64,000 nucleotides of DNA from Hyphomicrobiales bacterium (GCA_019075905.1 JAGXAM010000002.1:62001-126000), one strand, 5' to 3'; numbered from the stretch's first letter, positions 1-9,131 are shown. Notes: generated from the sequence alone by a model not told the origin. Numbers and translations are program-made.

Positions 1-947
1 TGGAACGGCCCGAAAGCGATGCGGATCAGCCGCGTCACCGCCAGGCCCAGATGCTCCAGCACCCGCTTGATCTCGCGGTTTTTGCCCTCACGCAATGCCA
101 TGGTCATCCAGACATTGGCACCCTGCGCGCTGTCGAGCTTCGCCTCGATGCTCTGGTAATCGACGCCATCAATGGTGATGCCATGCCGCAGCGCATCCAG
201 CGCCGGTTGCTCGATCGAACCATTGGCCCGCACCCGGTAGCGCCGGATCCAGCCGGTCGCCGGCAGTTCCAGCACCCGCGCCAGACCGCCGTCATTGGTC
301 AGCAGCAGCAGGCCTTCGGTGTTGATATCCAGCCGCCCGACCGAAACCACCCGCGGCAAGGTCTGCTCGGCACCGATCGGCACCACATCGGCCAGATGCG
401 CAAATACTGTCGGACGCCCCTCCGGATCACGATCGGTCGTGACGAGGCCGCGCGGCTTGTGAAACGCAAACAGCCTGGTGCGCTCGCGCGCCGGCAGCGC
501 CACACCATCGACGGTGATCTGGTCACCGGGTGCCACATTGAAGGCCGGGCTGTCGAGGACCTTGCCATTCACGGCCACCCGCCCCTGCGCGATCCAACCC
601 TCGGCATCGCGGCGCGAACAAAGGCCGGCGCGGGCCATGACCTTGGCGATTCGCTGGGCTTCCCCGGTCGGCTTGGGCGCCGGCTTCGGTGCCGGAGCCG
701 GTTTCGGCCCGGTCGGCTGCGGCGGGCGGATCGGCTTCCTGCCATCCTTGCCGCCGCCCTCGCCGCCATAGGCGCGCGCCGGGGCATAGCGCTTGGCCGC
801 GCCCTCGCCACCTTGCGGACGGCCCTTGCCCTCCTTGCCGCGCGCTGGCTTGCTGCCCTGATGATCACGGCCGCGTGCCGCTCCGCTCCCGGCACCCTTG
901 GTGCGACGACCTTCCGGCCCGGGGCCGCGATATGATTGCTTATCCAT
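1..947 (-). CDS. 23S rRNA pseudouridine synthase, RsuA/RluB family (3' end beyond window)
   Basis: Reading the minus strand from ATG 945-947 gives an uninterrupted frame that runs off the left window edge (315 codons visible). Residues 1 to about 95 are a low-complexity Gly/Lys/Arg/Pro-rich extension. An S4-type RNA-binding segment (RIAKVMARAGLCSRRDAEGW) follows, then the RsuA/RluB catalytic core with VGRLDINTEGLLLLTNDG, in which Asp of GRLD is the family nucleophile, and the late motif EGKNREIKRVLEHLGL. The family isomerises uridine to pseudouridine in 16S or 23S rRNA. RluB is more likely than RsuA because of the long basic tail, but the exact target base cannot be told. It is divergent from tadA. 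Confidence 0.9.
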   Translation of the reverse strand, partial: MDKQSYRGPGPEGRRTKGAGSGAARGRDHQGSKPARGKEGKGRPQGGEGAAKRYAPARAYGGEGGGKDGRKPIRPPQPTGPKPAPAPKPAPKPTGEAQRIAKVMARAGLCSRRDAEGWIAQGRVAVNGKVLDSPAFNVAPGDQITVDGVALPARERTRLFAFHKPRGLVTTDRDPEGRPTVFAHLADVVPIGAEQTLPRVVSVGRLDINTEGLLLLTNDGGLARVLELPATGWIRRYRVRANGSIEQPALDALRHGITIDGVDYQSIEAKLDSAQGANVWMTMALREGKNREIKRVLEHLGLAVTRLIRIAFGPF

Positions 948-991
948 GCCGCGATTGATAGCAGAGACTTCGGCCTTTGGGGAGAGCATTG

Positions 992-1444
992 ATGCAGGAC
1001 GAGACCCTTGACCCGATGTCCCGCGCGCTGGAAGCGGCCAGGGCGGCCGGGGCTTGCGGCGAGGTGCCGGTCGGCGCGGTGCTGGTCGCTGCCGGTCGCA
1101 TCATCGCCGCTGCCGGCAATGCCACGCGTAACCCGCCCGACCCCACCGGCCATGCCGAAATCCGTGTCATCAGAGATGGCGCGCTGCTGCTCGGCCAGGA
1201 GCGCCTGACCGATTGCGATCTCTATGTGACACTGGAGCCCTGCGCCATGTGCGCCGGCGCCATCTCGTTCGCGCGAATCAGGCGACTTTATTATGGCGCT
1301 GCCGATCCGAAAGGCGGTGCCGTGGACAATGGGCCGAGGTTCTTTGCTAGCCCGGTCTGCCACCACGCGCCGGAGGTCTATTCCGGCTTTCAGGAACGGG
1401 CTGCCGCAGCCCTGCTGAGCGATTTTTTTGCGGCAAGACGATGA
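992..1444 (+). CDS. tadA: tRNA-specific adenosine deaminase TadA
   Basis: A 150-residue protein with the zinc-dependent cytidine/adenosine deaminase signature: HAE at residues 54-56 (His zinc ligand, Glu proton shuttle) and PCAMC at 83-87 (two Cys zinc ligands). TadA converts A34 to inosine in the tRNA-Arg(ACG) anticodon and is normally essential. ATG 992 was chosen over the upstream in-frame TTG 977 because GGGGAGAG at 979-986 sits at ribosome-binding distance and the protein then has the usual TadA length. The neighbouring divergent pseudouridine synthase is a common partner in alphaproteobacteria. Confidence 0.95.
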   Translation: MQDETLDPMSRALEAARAAGACGEVPVGAVLVAAGRIIAAAGNATRNPPDPTGHAEIRVIRDGALLLGQERLTDCDLYVTLEPCAMCAGAISFARIRRLYYGAADPKGGAVDNGPRFFASPVCHHAPEVYSGFQERAAAALLSDFFAARR

Positions 1445-1459
1445 ACGAGGCCGATTATC

Positions 1460-1945
1460 ATGAGTGATCTCAGGTTTCTGGACGATCCCGGGCTCTATGT
1501 GCTGACGCCGGCCAGCCATCCGCACTTGCACTGGGTCTATACGGCCCTGGTGACGATTGGCCCGGTTGAGGAGGTCGGCCAGCGCCCCGAAGGCCTGCAA
1601 CGCGTCATCCCTATCACCGGCGGAAAGTTCCGCGGGCCGCGCCTGCAAGGCAGCATCATCCCCGGCGGCATGGACTGGAACCTGCACCGCTCGGATGGCA
1701 CCTCGCTTGTCGAAGCAAGCTATTTCATGCGCAGCGATGACGGCGTGGTGATCAAAATCACCAATGGCGGCGTCAATATCCGCCCGGAACCCGGCGCGCC
1801 GCGCCTGCGCCCTTCCTTCACCACACCGGTGTTCGCCGCGCCGGAAGGTCGTTACGCCTTTCTCAACCAGGGCGTCTTTGTCGGCACACTCGAACCCGTG
1901 CCGGGAGAAAACGCCGTGCGCATAGGGGTTTTTCAGCTTGTCTGA
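1460..1945 (+). CDS. DUF3237 (UPF0311) family protein
   Basis: A 161-residue protein beginning at ATG 1460, 15 bases after tadA and so possibly cotranscribed. The whole length resembles DUF3237 proteins: the core FRGPRLQGSIIPGGMDWN is followed by YFMRSDDGVVIKITNGG and a C-terminal GVFVGTLEP segment. There is no signal peptide or membrane segment. The family folds as a beta-barrel of unknown function and often lies near catabolic or redox genes. No catalytic residues can be assigned. I recognise the family but not a function. Confidence 0.85.
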   Translation: MSDLRFLDDPGLYVLTPASHPHLHWVYTALVTIGPVEEVGQRPEGLQRVIPITGGKFRGPRLQGSIIPGGMDWNLHRSDGTSLVEASYFMRSDDGVVIKITNGGVNIRPEPGAPRLRPSFTTPVFAAPEGRYAFLNQGVFVGTLEPVPGENAVRIGVFQLV

Positions 1946-2021
1946 TGCCATCCCCATGTCGAATTGCGCTGGCGTTCGATTTGCGGCAGACATTCGCCGG
2001 TTTTGAAGGGGATCAACTTCC

Positions 2022-4700
2022 ATGACACAATGGGTTTTCAAGTTTGGCAATGGCACGGCCGAAGGCCGTTCTTCAATGCGCGACCTGCTTGGTGGCAAGG
2101 GTGCCAATCTTGCGGAAATGGCCTCGCTCGGCCTGCCGGTGCCTCCCGGCTTCACGATTTCCACAGCTGCATGCACGCATTTTTACGCCCATGAGCGCAG
2201 CCATCCCACCGAACTCCAGGCCCAGGTCGAGGCCGCCATGGCGGAAGTCGGCACCCTTGCCGGCCGCAAATTCGGCGATGCCACCAACCCGCTGCTGGTT
2301 TCGGTGCGCTCGGGCGCGCGCGCTTCCATGCCCGGCATGATGGATACCGTGCTCAATCTCGGCCTCAATGACACCACCGTTCTGGCGCTGGCCGCCGGCT
2401 CCGGCGATGCTCGCTTTGCCTGGGACAGCTACCGCCGCTTCATACAGATGTATTGCAATGTCGTGCTCGACATCGACCATCACAATTTCGAGGATATTCT
2501 CGAAGACTACAAATCCATGCACGGGCATGATCTAGATACCGATCTCGATGCCGATGACTGGAGCAAGGTCGTCGCCCTCTACAAGGACAAGGTCGTGGCC
2601 GTCACCGGCAAGCCTTTCCCGCAGGATCCACATGCCCAGCTTTGGGGGGCGATCGATGCGGTGTTTTCAAGCTGGATGAACCAGCGCGCTATCACCTACC
2701 GCAAGCTCAACGACATTCCGGCGAGCTGGGGAACGGCCGTGAATGTGCAGGCCATGGTGTTCGGCAATATGGGCGAGACCTCCGCCACCGGCGTCGCCTT
2801 CACCCGCAATCCCTCGACGGGAACCAAAGAGCTTTATGGCGAGTTTCTGGTCAATGCCCAGGGCGAGGACGTGGTGGCTGGTATCAGGACGCCGCAAAAC
2901 CTCACCGAAGCGGCGCGCATCGGCGCCCATTCCGACAAGCCGTCGCTGGAAGTGCTGATGCCGCAGGCCTTCAACGAATTTGTCGCCACCACGCAAAAGC
3001 TCGAACGCCATTACCGCGACATGCAGGACATGGAATTCACCATCGAGCGCGGCAAATTATGGATGTTGCAGACCCGTGGCGGCAAACGCACTGCCAGGGC
3101 CGCCATCCGCATGGCCGTCGATATGGCCGAAGAAGGGCTGATTTCGCGCGATGAGGCGGTCGGGCGCATTGATCCTGGCGCGCTCGATCAATTGCTGCAT
3201 CCAACCCTCGATCCCGATGCCAAGCGCAACCTCATCGCCACCGGCCTGCCAGCCTCGCCGGGCGCTGCCTGCGGCGAAATCTGCTTTACGTCAGATGAGG
3301 CCGAGGCGCTGAAGACCGCTGGCCACAAGGTGATTCTGGTGCGGGTCGAAACTTCGCCCGAAGATATCCACGGCATGCACGCCTCGGAAGGCATTCTCAC
3401 CACCCGTGGCGGCATGACCTCGCACGCCGCCGTGGTGGCGCGTGGCATGGGCAAGCCCTGCGTTTCCGGCGCTGGCGCGATCCGCGTCGATTATGCCACC
3501 GCCACCATGCAGGCCGGCGGCCAAACCTTCCGCAAGGGCGATATCATCACCCTCGATGGTGCCACCGGCCAGGTGCTGGCCGGCGCCGTCCCCATGCGCC
3601 AGCCCGAACTTTCCGACGAATTTGCCACACTGATGCAATGGGCCGATGGCGCCCGTCGCCTGAAGGTGCGCGCCAATGCCGAAACCCCCGCCGATGCGCG
3701 CATGGCACGGCAATTTGGTGCCGAAGGCATCGGCCTCTGCCGCACCGAACACATGTTCTTTGAGGCCGACCGCATCATTGCCGTACGCGAGATGATTCTG
3801 GCGGACAGCGAGGCCGGGCGGCGCGCCGCTCTGGCGAAATTGCTGCCCTACCAGCGCGATGATTTCACGCAATTGTTCGAGATCATGGCCGGCCTGCCGG
3901 TCACGATCCGCCTGCTTGACCCGCCCCTGCACGAATTCCTGCCGCAGACCGAGGCTGAAATTGCCGAAGTCGCCGCAGCCTTGCGCGTCAGCAGCGAGCA
4001 GCTGGAGCGCCGTGCCGCCGAATTGCATGAATTCAACCCGATGCTCGGGTTCCGCGGCGTGCGCCTTGCCATTGCCTTCCCGGAAATTGCCGAAATGCAG
4101 GCACGGGCGATTTTTGAAGGCGCGGTCGCTGCCGGCAAAAGCACCGGCGCACCGGTGGCGGTGGAAATCATGGTGCCGCTGGTGATGACGCGCGCCGAAC
4201 TCGATGATGTCAAGGCGCGCATCACCGCCATGGCCGCGAAGGTCGCCGAAGAGACCGGGGTCGAGGTGAACCATCACATCGGCACCATGATCGAGCTGCC
4301 GCGCGCCGCGCTGATGGCCGGTGACATCGCCCAAAGTGCCGAGTTTTTCTCTTTTGGTACCAATGATTTGACGCAGACCACGCTCGGCATTTCCCGCGAC
4401 GATGCCGCCTCGTTCCTCGGCGCCTATGTCGCCAAGGGCATTCTTGCCCAGGATCCGTTCGTGACGCTCGACCAGGAGGGTGTCGGCCAACTCGTGCGCC
4501 TTGCCGCCGAGCGCGGCCGCGCCGTGCGGCCAGGCATGAAGCTGGGGATTTGTGGCGAACATGGCGGCGATCCGGCCTCGATCCGCTTTTGCGAGCAGAC
4601 CGGGCTGGATTACGTTTCCTGCTCGCCCTTCCGCGTGCCGATCGCCCGCCTGGCCGCCGCCCAGGCCGCCCTTGGACGCAAGGCCGAAGGCCAGGCCTGA
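2022..4700 (+). CDS. ppdK: Pyruvate, phosphate dikinase
   Basis: An 892-residue cytoplasmic enzyme interconverting pyruvate, ATP and Pi with PEP, AMP and PPi. The order is the usual one: N-terminal ATP-grasp domain (GGKGANLAEMASLGLPVPPG near the start; SVRSGARASMPGMMDTVLNL), central phosphohistidine domain with TTRGGMTSHAAVVARGMGKP (catalytic His about residue 468), and a C-terminal PEP/pyruvate TIM barrel with KLGICGEHGGDP (catalytic Cys about 844). Length and motifs are complete. ATG 2022 is preceded by GAAGGGG at an appropriate distance. In alphaproteobacteria the enzyme mostly serves gluconeogenesis from organic acids, which fits the acid-uptake operons elsewhere in the window. Confidence 0.97.
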   Translation: MTQWVFKFGNGTAEGRSSMRDLLGGKGANLAEMASLGLPVPPGFTISTAACTHFYAHERSHPTELQAQVEAAMAEVGTLAGRKFGDATNPLLVSVRSGARASMPGMMDTVLNLGLNDTTVLALAAGSGDARFAWDSYRRFIQMYCNVVLDIDHHNFEDILEDYKSMHGHDLDTDLDADDWSKVVALYKDKVVAVTGKPFPQDPHAQLWGAIDAVFSSWMNQRAITYRKLNDIPASWGTAVNVQAMVFGNMGETSATGVAFTRNPSTGTKELYGEFLVNAQGEDVVAGIRTPQNLTEAARIGAHSDKPSLEVLMPQAFNEFVATTQKLERHYRDMQDMEFTIERGKLWMLQTRGGKRTARAAIRMAVDMAEEGLISRDEAVGRIDPGALDQLLHPTLDPDAKRNLIATGLPASPGAACGEICFTSDEAEALKTAGHKVILVRVETSPEDIHGMHASEGILTTRGGMTSHAAVVARGMGKPCVSGAGAIRVDYATATMQAGGQTFRKGDIITLDGATGQVLAGAVPMRQPELSDEFATLMQWADGARRLKVRANAETPADARMARQFGAEGIGLCRTEHMFFEADRIIAVREMILADSEAGRRAALAKLLPYQRDDFTQLFEIMAGLPVTIRLLDPPLHEFLPQTEAEIAEVAAALRVSSEQLERRAAELHEFNPMLGFRGVRLAIAFPEIAEMQARAIFEGAVAAGKSTGAPVAVEIMVPLVMTRAELDDVKARITAMAAKVAEETGVEVNHHIGTMIELPRAALMAGDIAQSAEFFSFGTNDLTQTTLGISRDDAASFLGAYVAKGILAQDPFVTLDQEGVGQLVRLAAERGRAVRPGMKLGICGEHGGDPASIRFCEQTGLDYVSCSPFRVPIARLAAAQAALGRKAEGQA

Positions 4701-4759
4701 GGCGGCGAGGTCGGCCAGGCGGCGTCGCCTTGACCGACCGTTTAAATTGACATGAGAGA

Positions 4760-4781
4760 GGGCTTTCATGACCGAAAGCCC
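4760..4781 (+). terminator. Possible ppdK terminator hairpin
   Basis: A perfect 8-bp inverted repeat, GGGCTTTC / GAAAGCCC, with a 6-base loop lies 60 bases after the ppdK stop. The sequence that follows is C-rich rather than a clean T-run, so intrinsic termination is only plausible. Confidence 0.4.
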
Positions 4782-5273
4782 GCTCGCCCCCTTCTGATTC
4801 GACCGCTTTCCTGCCGAGATCATGGCCCATGCGCCCTGATTCCACGACCGATTTCCGCTCGGCTTTCGCAATGTCGAACATCTGTTGGCGGCGCCAGCGC
4901 CTTTGAGGATGTAGATGCGCTTGGCTTCGCAGACGTGCCCGCAATATGAAGCTCTGAGCCTTGGTGTGGCAAGCGCGACTCCAATCGCCATGCTGTCGGC
5001 TGCACCCGGCGCATAAACACCTCAAAATATTGCCGAAAATGGCGGTGGCCCAGATCAGCTGCGCCACGCCGCAGGACATGCTCAATCTGACACAGTGCCA
5101 TTGAAGTTCACGGAACATAAGTACAATTATCAAATTATATTCACAAAGCTGTTATGCACATCTACGATCAAAATAAAGTCATCATAAGAACATTACTTGT
5201 GAACACACCCAATCTGAAATTGCTATAAATAAAACGGCAGAAGACAACCGTCAACAATTTCTGGATTCATCAA
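4782..5273. other. Intergenic region, no supported gene; 3' half markedly AT-rich
   Basis: No frame here shows recognisable protein sequence, and the short open frames on both strands look random. From about 5105 to 5265 the DNA turns strongly AT-rich, with TATAAA near 5224, in contrast to the roughly 63-65% GC surroundings. This is either the promoter region of the lipase/phasin genes or a junction of acquired DNA. Confidence 0.5.
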
Positions 5274-6386
5274 GTGACAAATTCTTTCGCAAAAGCGCTC
5301 AAGGCGCAGCTCGGACGCATTGTGCTGGTTTTCCAGGGTGGTGGCGCGCTGGGCGCTTACCAGGTCGGTGTTTATGAAGCGCTGCATGCGGCTGGCATAG
5401 AGCCCGATTGGGTTATCGGCACCTCGATCGGCGCCATCAATGGGGCGTTGATCGCTGGCTCGAAGGTGGATGAGCGTCTCGAGCGGCTCGAAGCCTTTTG
5501 GCGCCGGGTGGAGATCAATGGTTTTGGCGGTCTGTTCCAGGCGGTGCCTGGCGCGGGCGCATTCATGTCCAACTTCGCAACGCTTTCAGGTGGGCTTTCT
5601 GGATTTTTCGCCCCGAACCTGCTCGCATTCACAAGCCCGTTCTCCGCTCTGGCAGCTGAAGAGGCGGGTTATTATTCGACCTCGCCTTTGCGAGCAACCC
5701 TGCAGGAGCTGGTTGACGAAGACGTTCTGAACGCAGGGGCGCCCCGCCTGACCGTCGGCGCCGCGAATGTAGCGACCGGCGAAATGCGCTACTTTGACAG
5801 TCGTCAGGAGCAACTGGGCCTCGCACATATTCTGGCTTCCGGGGCATTGCCGCCTGCGTTTCCAGCTGTTCGCGTCGGCGAGGAACTTTTTTGGGATGGC
5901 GGCATTCTGTCGAACACGCCCGTTGAGGCGGTGTTTGATGACAACCCGCGGCAAAATTCCCTGATCTTCTCGGTCCACATTTGGAACCCGCATGGTCCCG
6001 AACCGCGCACGTTGTGGGATGTGATGAGTCGACAGAAGGACATTCAATATGCCAGTCGCACACTGTCTCATATAGAGAGGCAGAAGCAGTTACACCGGCT
6101 CCGTCACATCATCACTGAGATTGCTGGATATCTGCCCGAAGACGCCTTGAAAGACGGGCGCGTGCGGAAACTGAAATCTTTTGGCTGCGCTACGCGCATG
6201 CATGTCGTGCGCCTCGTCGCCGCGCCGCTCCCGGGCGAGGATCACACCAAGGATATCGACTTCACCCGCGAGGGCATCGCTGCGCGGCGGCGCGCGGGCC
6301 GGGAGGACGCGGAACGCGCCCTTGATGCTCAACCATGGAACGGCGAATTCGATCCGATGGAAGGGTTCATTCTTCATGAGGTCTAG
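5274..6386 (+). CDS. Patatin-like phospholipase, DUF3734-type C-terminus
   Basis: A 370-residue protein with a GTG start at 5274. The patatin Ser-Asp dyad is intact: oxyanion-hole glycine loop QGGGALGAYQ (residues 21-30), nucleophile elbow GTSIG (Ser51) and WDGGILSNTP (Asp208). The C-terminal third (after about residue 250, with RQKDIQYASRTLSHIERQK) resembles the DUF3734 extension found in alphaproteobacterial patatins. No signal peptide is visible, so it is cytoplasmic or granule-associated. A phasin follows 76 bases downstream, suggesting a role at polyhydroxyalkanoate granules or their lipid shell; that is inference. No strong Shine-Dalgarno precedes the GTG. Confidence 0.88.
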   Translation: MTNSFAKALKAQLGRIVLVFQGGGALGAYQVGVYEALHAAGIEPDWVIGTSIGAINGALIAGSKVDERLERLEAFWRRVEINGFGGLFQAVPGAGAFMSNFATLSGGLSGFFAPNLLAFTSPFSALAAEEAGYYSTSPLRATLQELVDEDVLNAGAPRLTVGAANVATGEMRYFDSRQEQLGLAHILASGALPPAFPAVRVGEELFWDGGILSNTPVEAVFDDNPRQNSLIFSVHIWNPHGPEPRTLWDVMSRQKDIQYASRTLSHIERQKQLHRLRHIITEIAGYLPEDALKDGRVRKLKSFGCATRMHVVRLVAAPLPGEDHTKDIDFTREGIAARRRAGREDAERALDAQPWNGEFDPMEGFILHEV

Positions 6387-6462
6387 AGCCAAGCTGAAGA
6401 GTGGCGATGGATCAGGACGTCTTCGCCGGGCAGTCGCAATAAAACAGAAGGGAGTCAGCAAA

Positions 6463-6804
6463 ATGAACGTCATGGATAGTGCAATGGACTTCGCCCGCAA
6501 ACAGGCGAAAGCAACCGCTGATGCCGCGCAGGCGCTTAACACCTGCTGGAGCGCGCTGTTGGGGGCGTCAGTTGAATTCGTCAAATCCGGCGCGGAGCGC
6601 AACGGCGAATATTCCAGGGGTATGGCGGCGGCGCGCTCTCTCGAAGAGATGACGGAGATTCAAGCCACTTTCGTGCGCGCAGCGTTGAACGCCTATGGCG
6701 ACATGGCGACGAAAGTCGTCGAAGCGCAAATGCTGGCCGCCAGACAATGTAACACCGTGATGATCGCGGCGTTGCACATGCCGAAAAGCGATAAATCGGC
6801 ATGA
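6463..6804 (+). CDS. Phasin-family granule-associated protein
   Basis: A 113-residue, Ala-rich, probably all-helical protein (MDFARKQAKATADAAQAL, then EEMTEIQATFVRAALNAYGD) typical of short alphaproteobacterial phasins that coat polyhydroxyalkanoate granules. ATG 6463 is preceded by GAAGGGA (6447-6453). A longer in-frame extension back to 6181 overlaps the lipase gene and is not needed. It has no signal peptide and no cysteine cluster. Its position directly after the patatin gene supports a shared granule role. Confidence 0.8.
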   Translation: MNVMDSAMDFARKQAKATADAAQALNTCWSALLGASVEFVKSGAERNGEYSRGMAAARSLEEMTEIQATFVRAALNAYGDMATKVVEAQMLAARQCNTVMIAALHMPKSDKSA

Positions 6805-6846
6805 TCCTGAAACGGGCTGTCAGCCCTTCGACTGAGGAGTGAAACC

Positions 6847-7335
6847 ATGAAATATTCATTGATTGCCGTAATAACGGGCATTGTCACAGCAGCGACCTTG
6901 AGCTTGACCGGTCCTTGTCTGGCGTCTGCTGTGTGTCCCAAGGACAAGATGGGCGTCAATATTCGACCCCAGAATAGCACGCCCGGCAAAGGGGTGACTG
7001 ACAAAGTATTGGGCCAGATAGATCTTTCCAAAGAACCGATAGCTGTCGCCGGTCGCCTGTTTCGTCTGCGCAAGCTTGTCATTCAACCCGGAGGCGTGGT
7101 GCCGTGGCATAGCCACATGGACCGACCCGCGATCATCATTATCACGAAAGGTACCATTGTTGAGTATGCGAGCAATTGTTCCGTTCCAATCGTTCATCAC
7201 ACTGGCGATGTGACCGAAGAAACCCACATGGTTTCGCATTGGTGGCGGAACGAGACGAAGAAGCCGGTCGAGCTCTACGCCACCGATCTTTTCCCCACCA
7301 AAATGATGGGCACGCCCGAACAACACGAGATGTAA
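6847..7335 (+). CDS. Secreted cupin-domain protein
   Basis: A 162-residue protein with a cleavable Sec signal peptide (residues 1 to about 27, ending CLASA) followed by one cupin barrel. Cupin motif 1 appears as PGGVVPWHSHMDRPAIIII with His88 and His90 as metal ligands. Motif 2 is weaker (HHTGDVTEETHMVSHWWRN). The start is supported by GAGGAGTG just upstream. Exported single-domain cupins of this kind are mostly uncharacterised; no substrate can be assigned. It lies between a phasin and an MFS transporter on the same strand. Confidence 0.75.
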   Translation: MKYSLIAVITGIVTAATLSLTGPCLASAVCPKDKMGVNIRPQNSTPGKGVTDKVLGQIDLSKEPIAVAGRLFRLRKLVIQPGGVVPWHSHMDRPAIIIITKGTIVEYASNCSVPIVHHTGDVTEETHMVSHWWRNETKKPVELYATDLFPTKMMGTPEQHEM

Positions 7336-7409
7336 CGGGAAGGCAACTTCCCGGTGCATTCGGCGCGCTCCCACGCTCAATGGCGCGGAGCGCGTCGAAC
7401 AACTGAATT

Positions 7410-8567
7410 ATGAGACCCGCTATGACCCGTCGTGACTCGCATCTTGCTGTCGCAGCGATGGCGTTTTTCACGCTGGTGGATCTGTTTGCGACGCAAGCAA
7501 TCCTGCCTGCCCTCGCTGGGCTATACAGCGCATCGCCGCAGGCGGTTGGTTTCGCCGTCAATGCGAGCACTATCGGCATGGCTGTGGCAAGCCTCGCCGT
7601 CGCCGGTTTCGCGTCCCGCGTCAACAAGCGAAAGGTGATCGCGGCCAGCCTCACCGTCCTCGCTTTGCCCACGGCGGCTCTGGCGTTCGCGCCAAATCTT
7701 GCTGTGTTTGCGGCCCTCCGCGTGGCGCAAGGGCTTTGCATGGCGACGGCTTTCGCTCTCACTTTGGCCAATATCAGCGAACATTCGCCGCCAGACGACG
7801 TCGCCGGAGCCTTCGCGGCCTATGTTGCCGGAAATGTTGGCAGCAATCTGTTCGGACGATTGATGGCAGCCGCCTTTGTCGACCATCTTGGCGTAGCGGG
7901 GAACTTCCTCTGCTTCGCGGCGCTCAATCTCGTTGGCGCGGCGCTGGCGCTGCGGATGATCGAGGACGCGCCACCTTCCGGCTTGGCCTTGATGGCTTCC
8001 TGGCGGCGTCATCTCGGCCAAACGGAGCTCGTGGCGGCCTTTATTGTAGGTTTCTGCATCCTTTTCGCCTTCGTAGGCACATTCTCTTACGTCAATTTCG
8101 TGCTCGCCGGCCCCCGCTTTGGCTTGGGCATGATGCAGATCGGATTCGTCTACCTTGTCTTCGCGCCGTCGATTCTCACGACGACCTACGCCGGAGCGTT
8201 GGTGGCGCGGCTGGGGCCGCGCGGAGCAGAGTGGTCGGCGCTGGCCACCGCGATCGTGGGGGTTGCGCTCACCCTCGAAGGGTCGATCTTTGCGACAATG
8301 ATCGGCCTCGCGCTTGTCGGCGTCGGGACATTTCTGGCGCAGGCCGTCGCGACCGGTTTTGTGGGACGCGCCGCCAAGACCGATCGCGGGGGTGCGGGTG
8401 CGATCTATCTTGCAAGTTATTTTGCCGGTGGCTTGGCAGGGGCGGAAGTGTCCGGACGACTATTTGACACCTGGGGCTGGACGGCTTGCCAGCTTGGTGT
8501 TCTGGCGGCATTGCTGACCGCTGCCACTATGGCTGCCCGCTTCAAGATCAGTCCCGCGTTGGCCTAG
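7410..8567 (+). CDS. MFS transporter
   Basis: A 385-residue protein with about 12 hydrophobic segments and a typical MFS loop after helix 2 (GFASRVNKRKVIAAS). The opening (FFTLVDLFATQAILPALAGLYSAS) resembles the YnfM/drug:H+ antiporter branch. The substrate is unknown. It follows the cupin gene by 74 bases on the same strand. ATG 7425 (MTRRDSH) is an alternative start. Confidence 0.85.
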   Translation: MRPAMTRRDSHLAVAAMAFFTLVDLFATQAILPALAGLYSASPQAVGFAVNASTIGMAVASLAVAGFASRVNKRKVIAASLTVLALPTAALAFAPNLAVFAALRVAQGLCMATAFALTLANISEHSPPDDVAGAFAAYVAGNVGSNLFGRLMAAAFVDHLGVAGNFLCFAALNLVGAALALRMIEDAPPSGLALMASWRRHLGQTELVAAFIVGFCILFAFVGTFSYVNFVLAGPRFGLGMMQIGFVYLVFAPSILTTTYAGALVARLGPRGAEWSALATAIVGVALTLEGSIFATMIGLALVGVGTFLAQAVATGFVGRAAKTDRGGAGAIYLASYFAGGLAGAEVSGRLFDTWGWTACQLGVLAALLTAATMAARFKISPALA

Positions 8568-8647
8568 TTCGCCAGGACTCCGGTCAAGTTCAAGGAGAGC
8601 GAACATGGACATGACAGGCAATATTGCGATGTGAAACCACTGCTTGA

Positions 8648-8803
8648 ATCACACAAGGACAGGCCTGCCAACACGGTTTTTTTGCAAGGCCCGGGCTCAT
8701 CCGCAGCGTCAAGATTATTGCGAATGTCCGCGATCCGACGGGCAAGCCTTTTGCGGGTTTTCAGTCTGTGCTCATCAAGGAGATCGATTTGATCCGGCCT
8801 TAG
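8648..8803 (+). pseudogene. Possible C-terminal remnant of an unidentified gene
   Basis: An open frame without a start codon ends at TAG 8801. Its last 30 or so codons read like real protein (KIIANVRDPTGKPFAGFQSV, then LIKEIDLIRP), unlike the surrounding frames. The family is not recognised. It could be the tail of the gene whose start, with a strong ribosome-binding site, survives at 8605. Confidence 0.3.
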
Positions 8804-8940
8804 TCTGTGTTTCGGCGTCGCGGTTGGACGCCGGTCGGCGCTGGGATCACCGATGTCATGCCAATAAAATCAGGATCTTGGATTCGCGGGACTGGCCAGC
8901 AGCACTGCCATCGGAACCTGCACCACATCGCGGGACACGA

Positions 8941-9043
8941 TCATTGCGAGCGAAGCGAAGCAACTTGAGGGGGTTGCGGTCACCCTCGCCGCAGCCATCC
9001 CCGAGCCCCCCCGGGTTGCTTCGTCGCTGCGCTCCTCCCAATG
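8941..9043. repeat. Imperfect palindromic intergenic repeat
   Basis: The left arm begins TCATTGCGAGCGAAGCGAAG (8941-8964). The right arm (9014-9043) is its imperfect reverse complement, GTTGCTTCGTCGCTGCGCTC continuing to CAATGA. This matches the dispersed element found in many Bradyrhizobium and Rhodopseudomonas relatives, in which paired arms of this sequence flank a variable core. It should form a long hairpin in RNA or single-stranded DNA. Confidence 0.65.
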
Positions 9044-9084
9044 ACGGTGAAGGGGGTGCTCCTCGCCATGTCGGCGAAGGATTG

Positions 9085-9131
9085 CACTGACACTTGCTTA
9101 ATGCCCCCATTCGGACCTCTCGCATTGCGCC
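9085..9131. repeat. 47-bp direct repeat, copy 1 (left of the ATPase gene)
   Basis: Begins CACTGACACTTGCTTAATGC and continues through a CCCCCATTCGG core to CATTGCGCC. The copy at 11607-11653 is identical at 44 of 47 positions and in the same orientation. The two bracket the metal ATPase gene. Confidence 0.8.

Noticed and set aside
569-2176. Open frame of 535 codons on the minus strand
   Set aside because: It is antisense to tadA and DUF3237 and has no family pattern; GC-rich codon bias opens opposite frames.
3291-4991. Open frame of 566 codons on the minus strand
   Set aside because: Antisense to ppdK; the translation is His/Gly/Ala-rich and unlike any protein.
4820-5101. Minus-strand 93-codon frame in the ppdK-lipase gap
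   Set aside because: No ribosome-binding site, no family pattern, and the codon use looks random.
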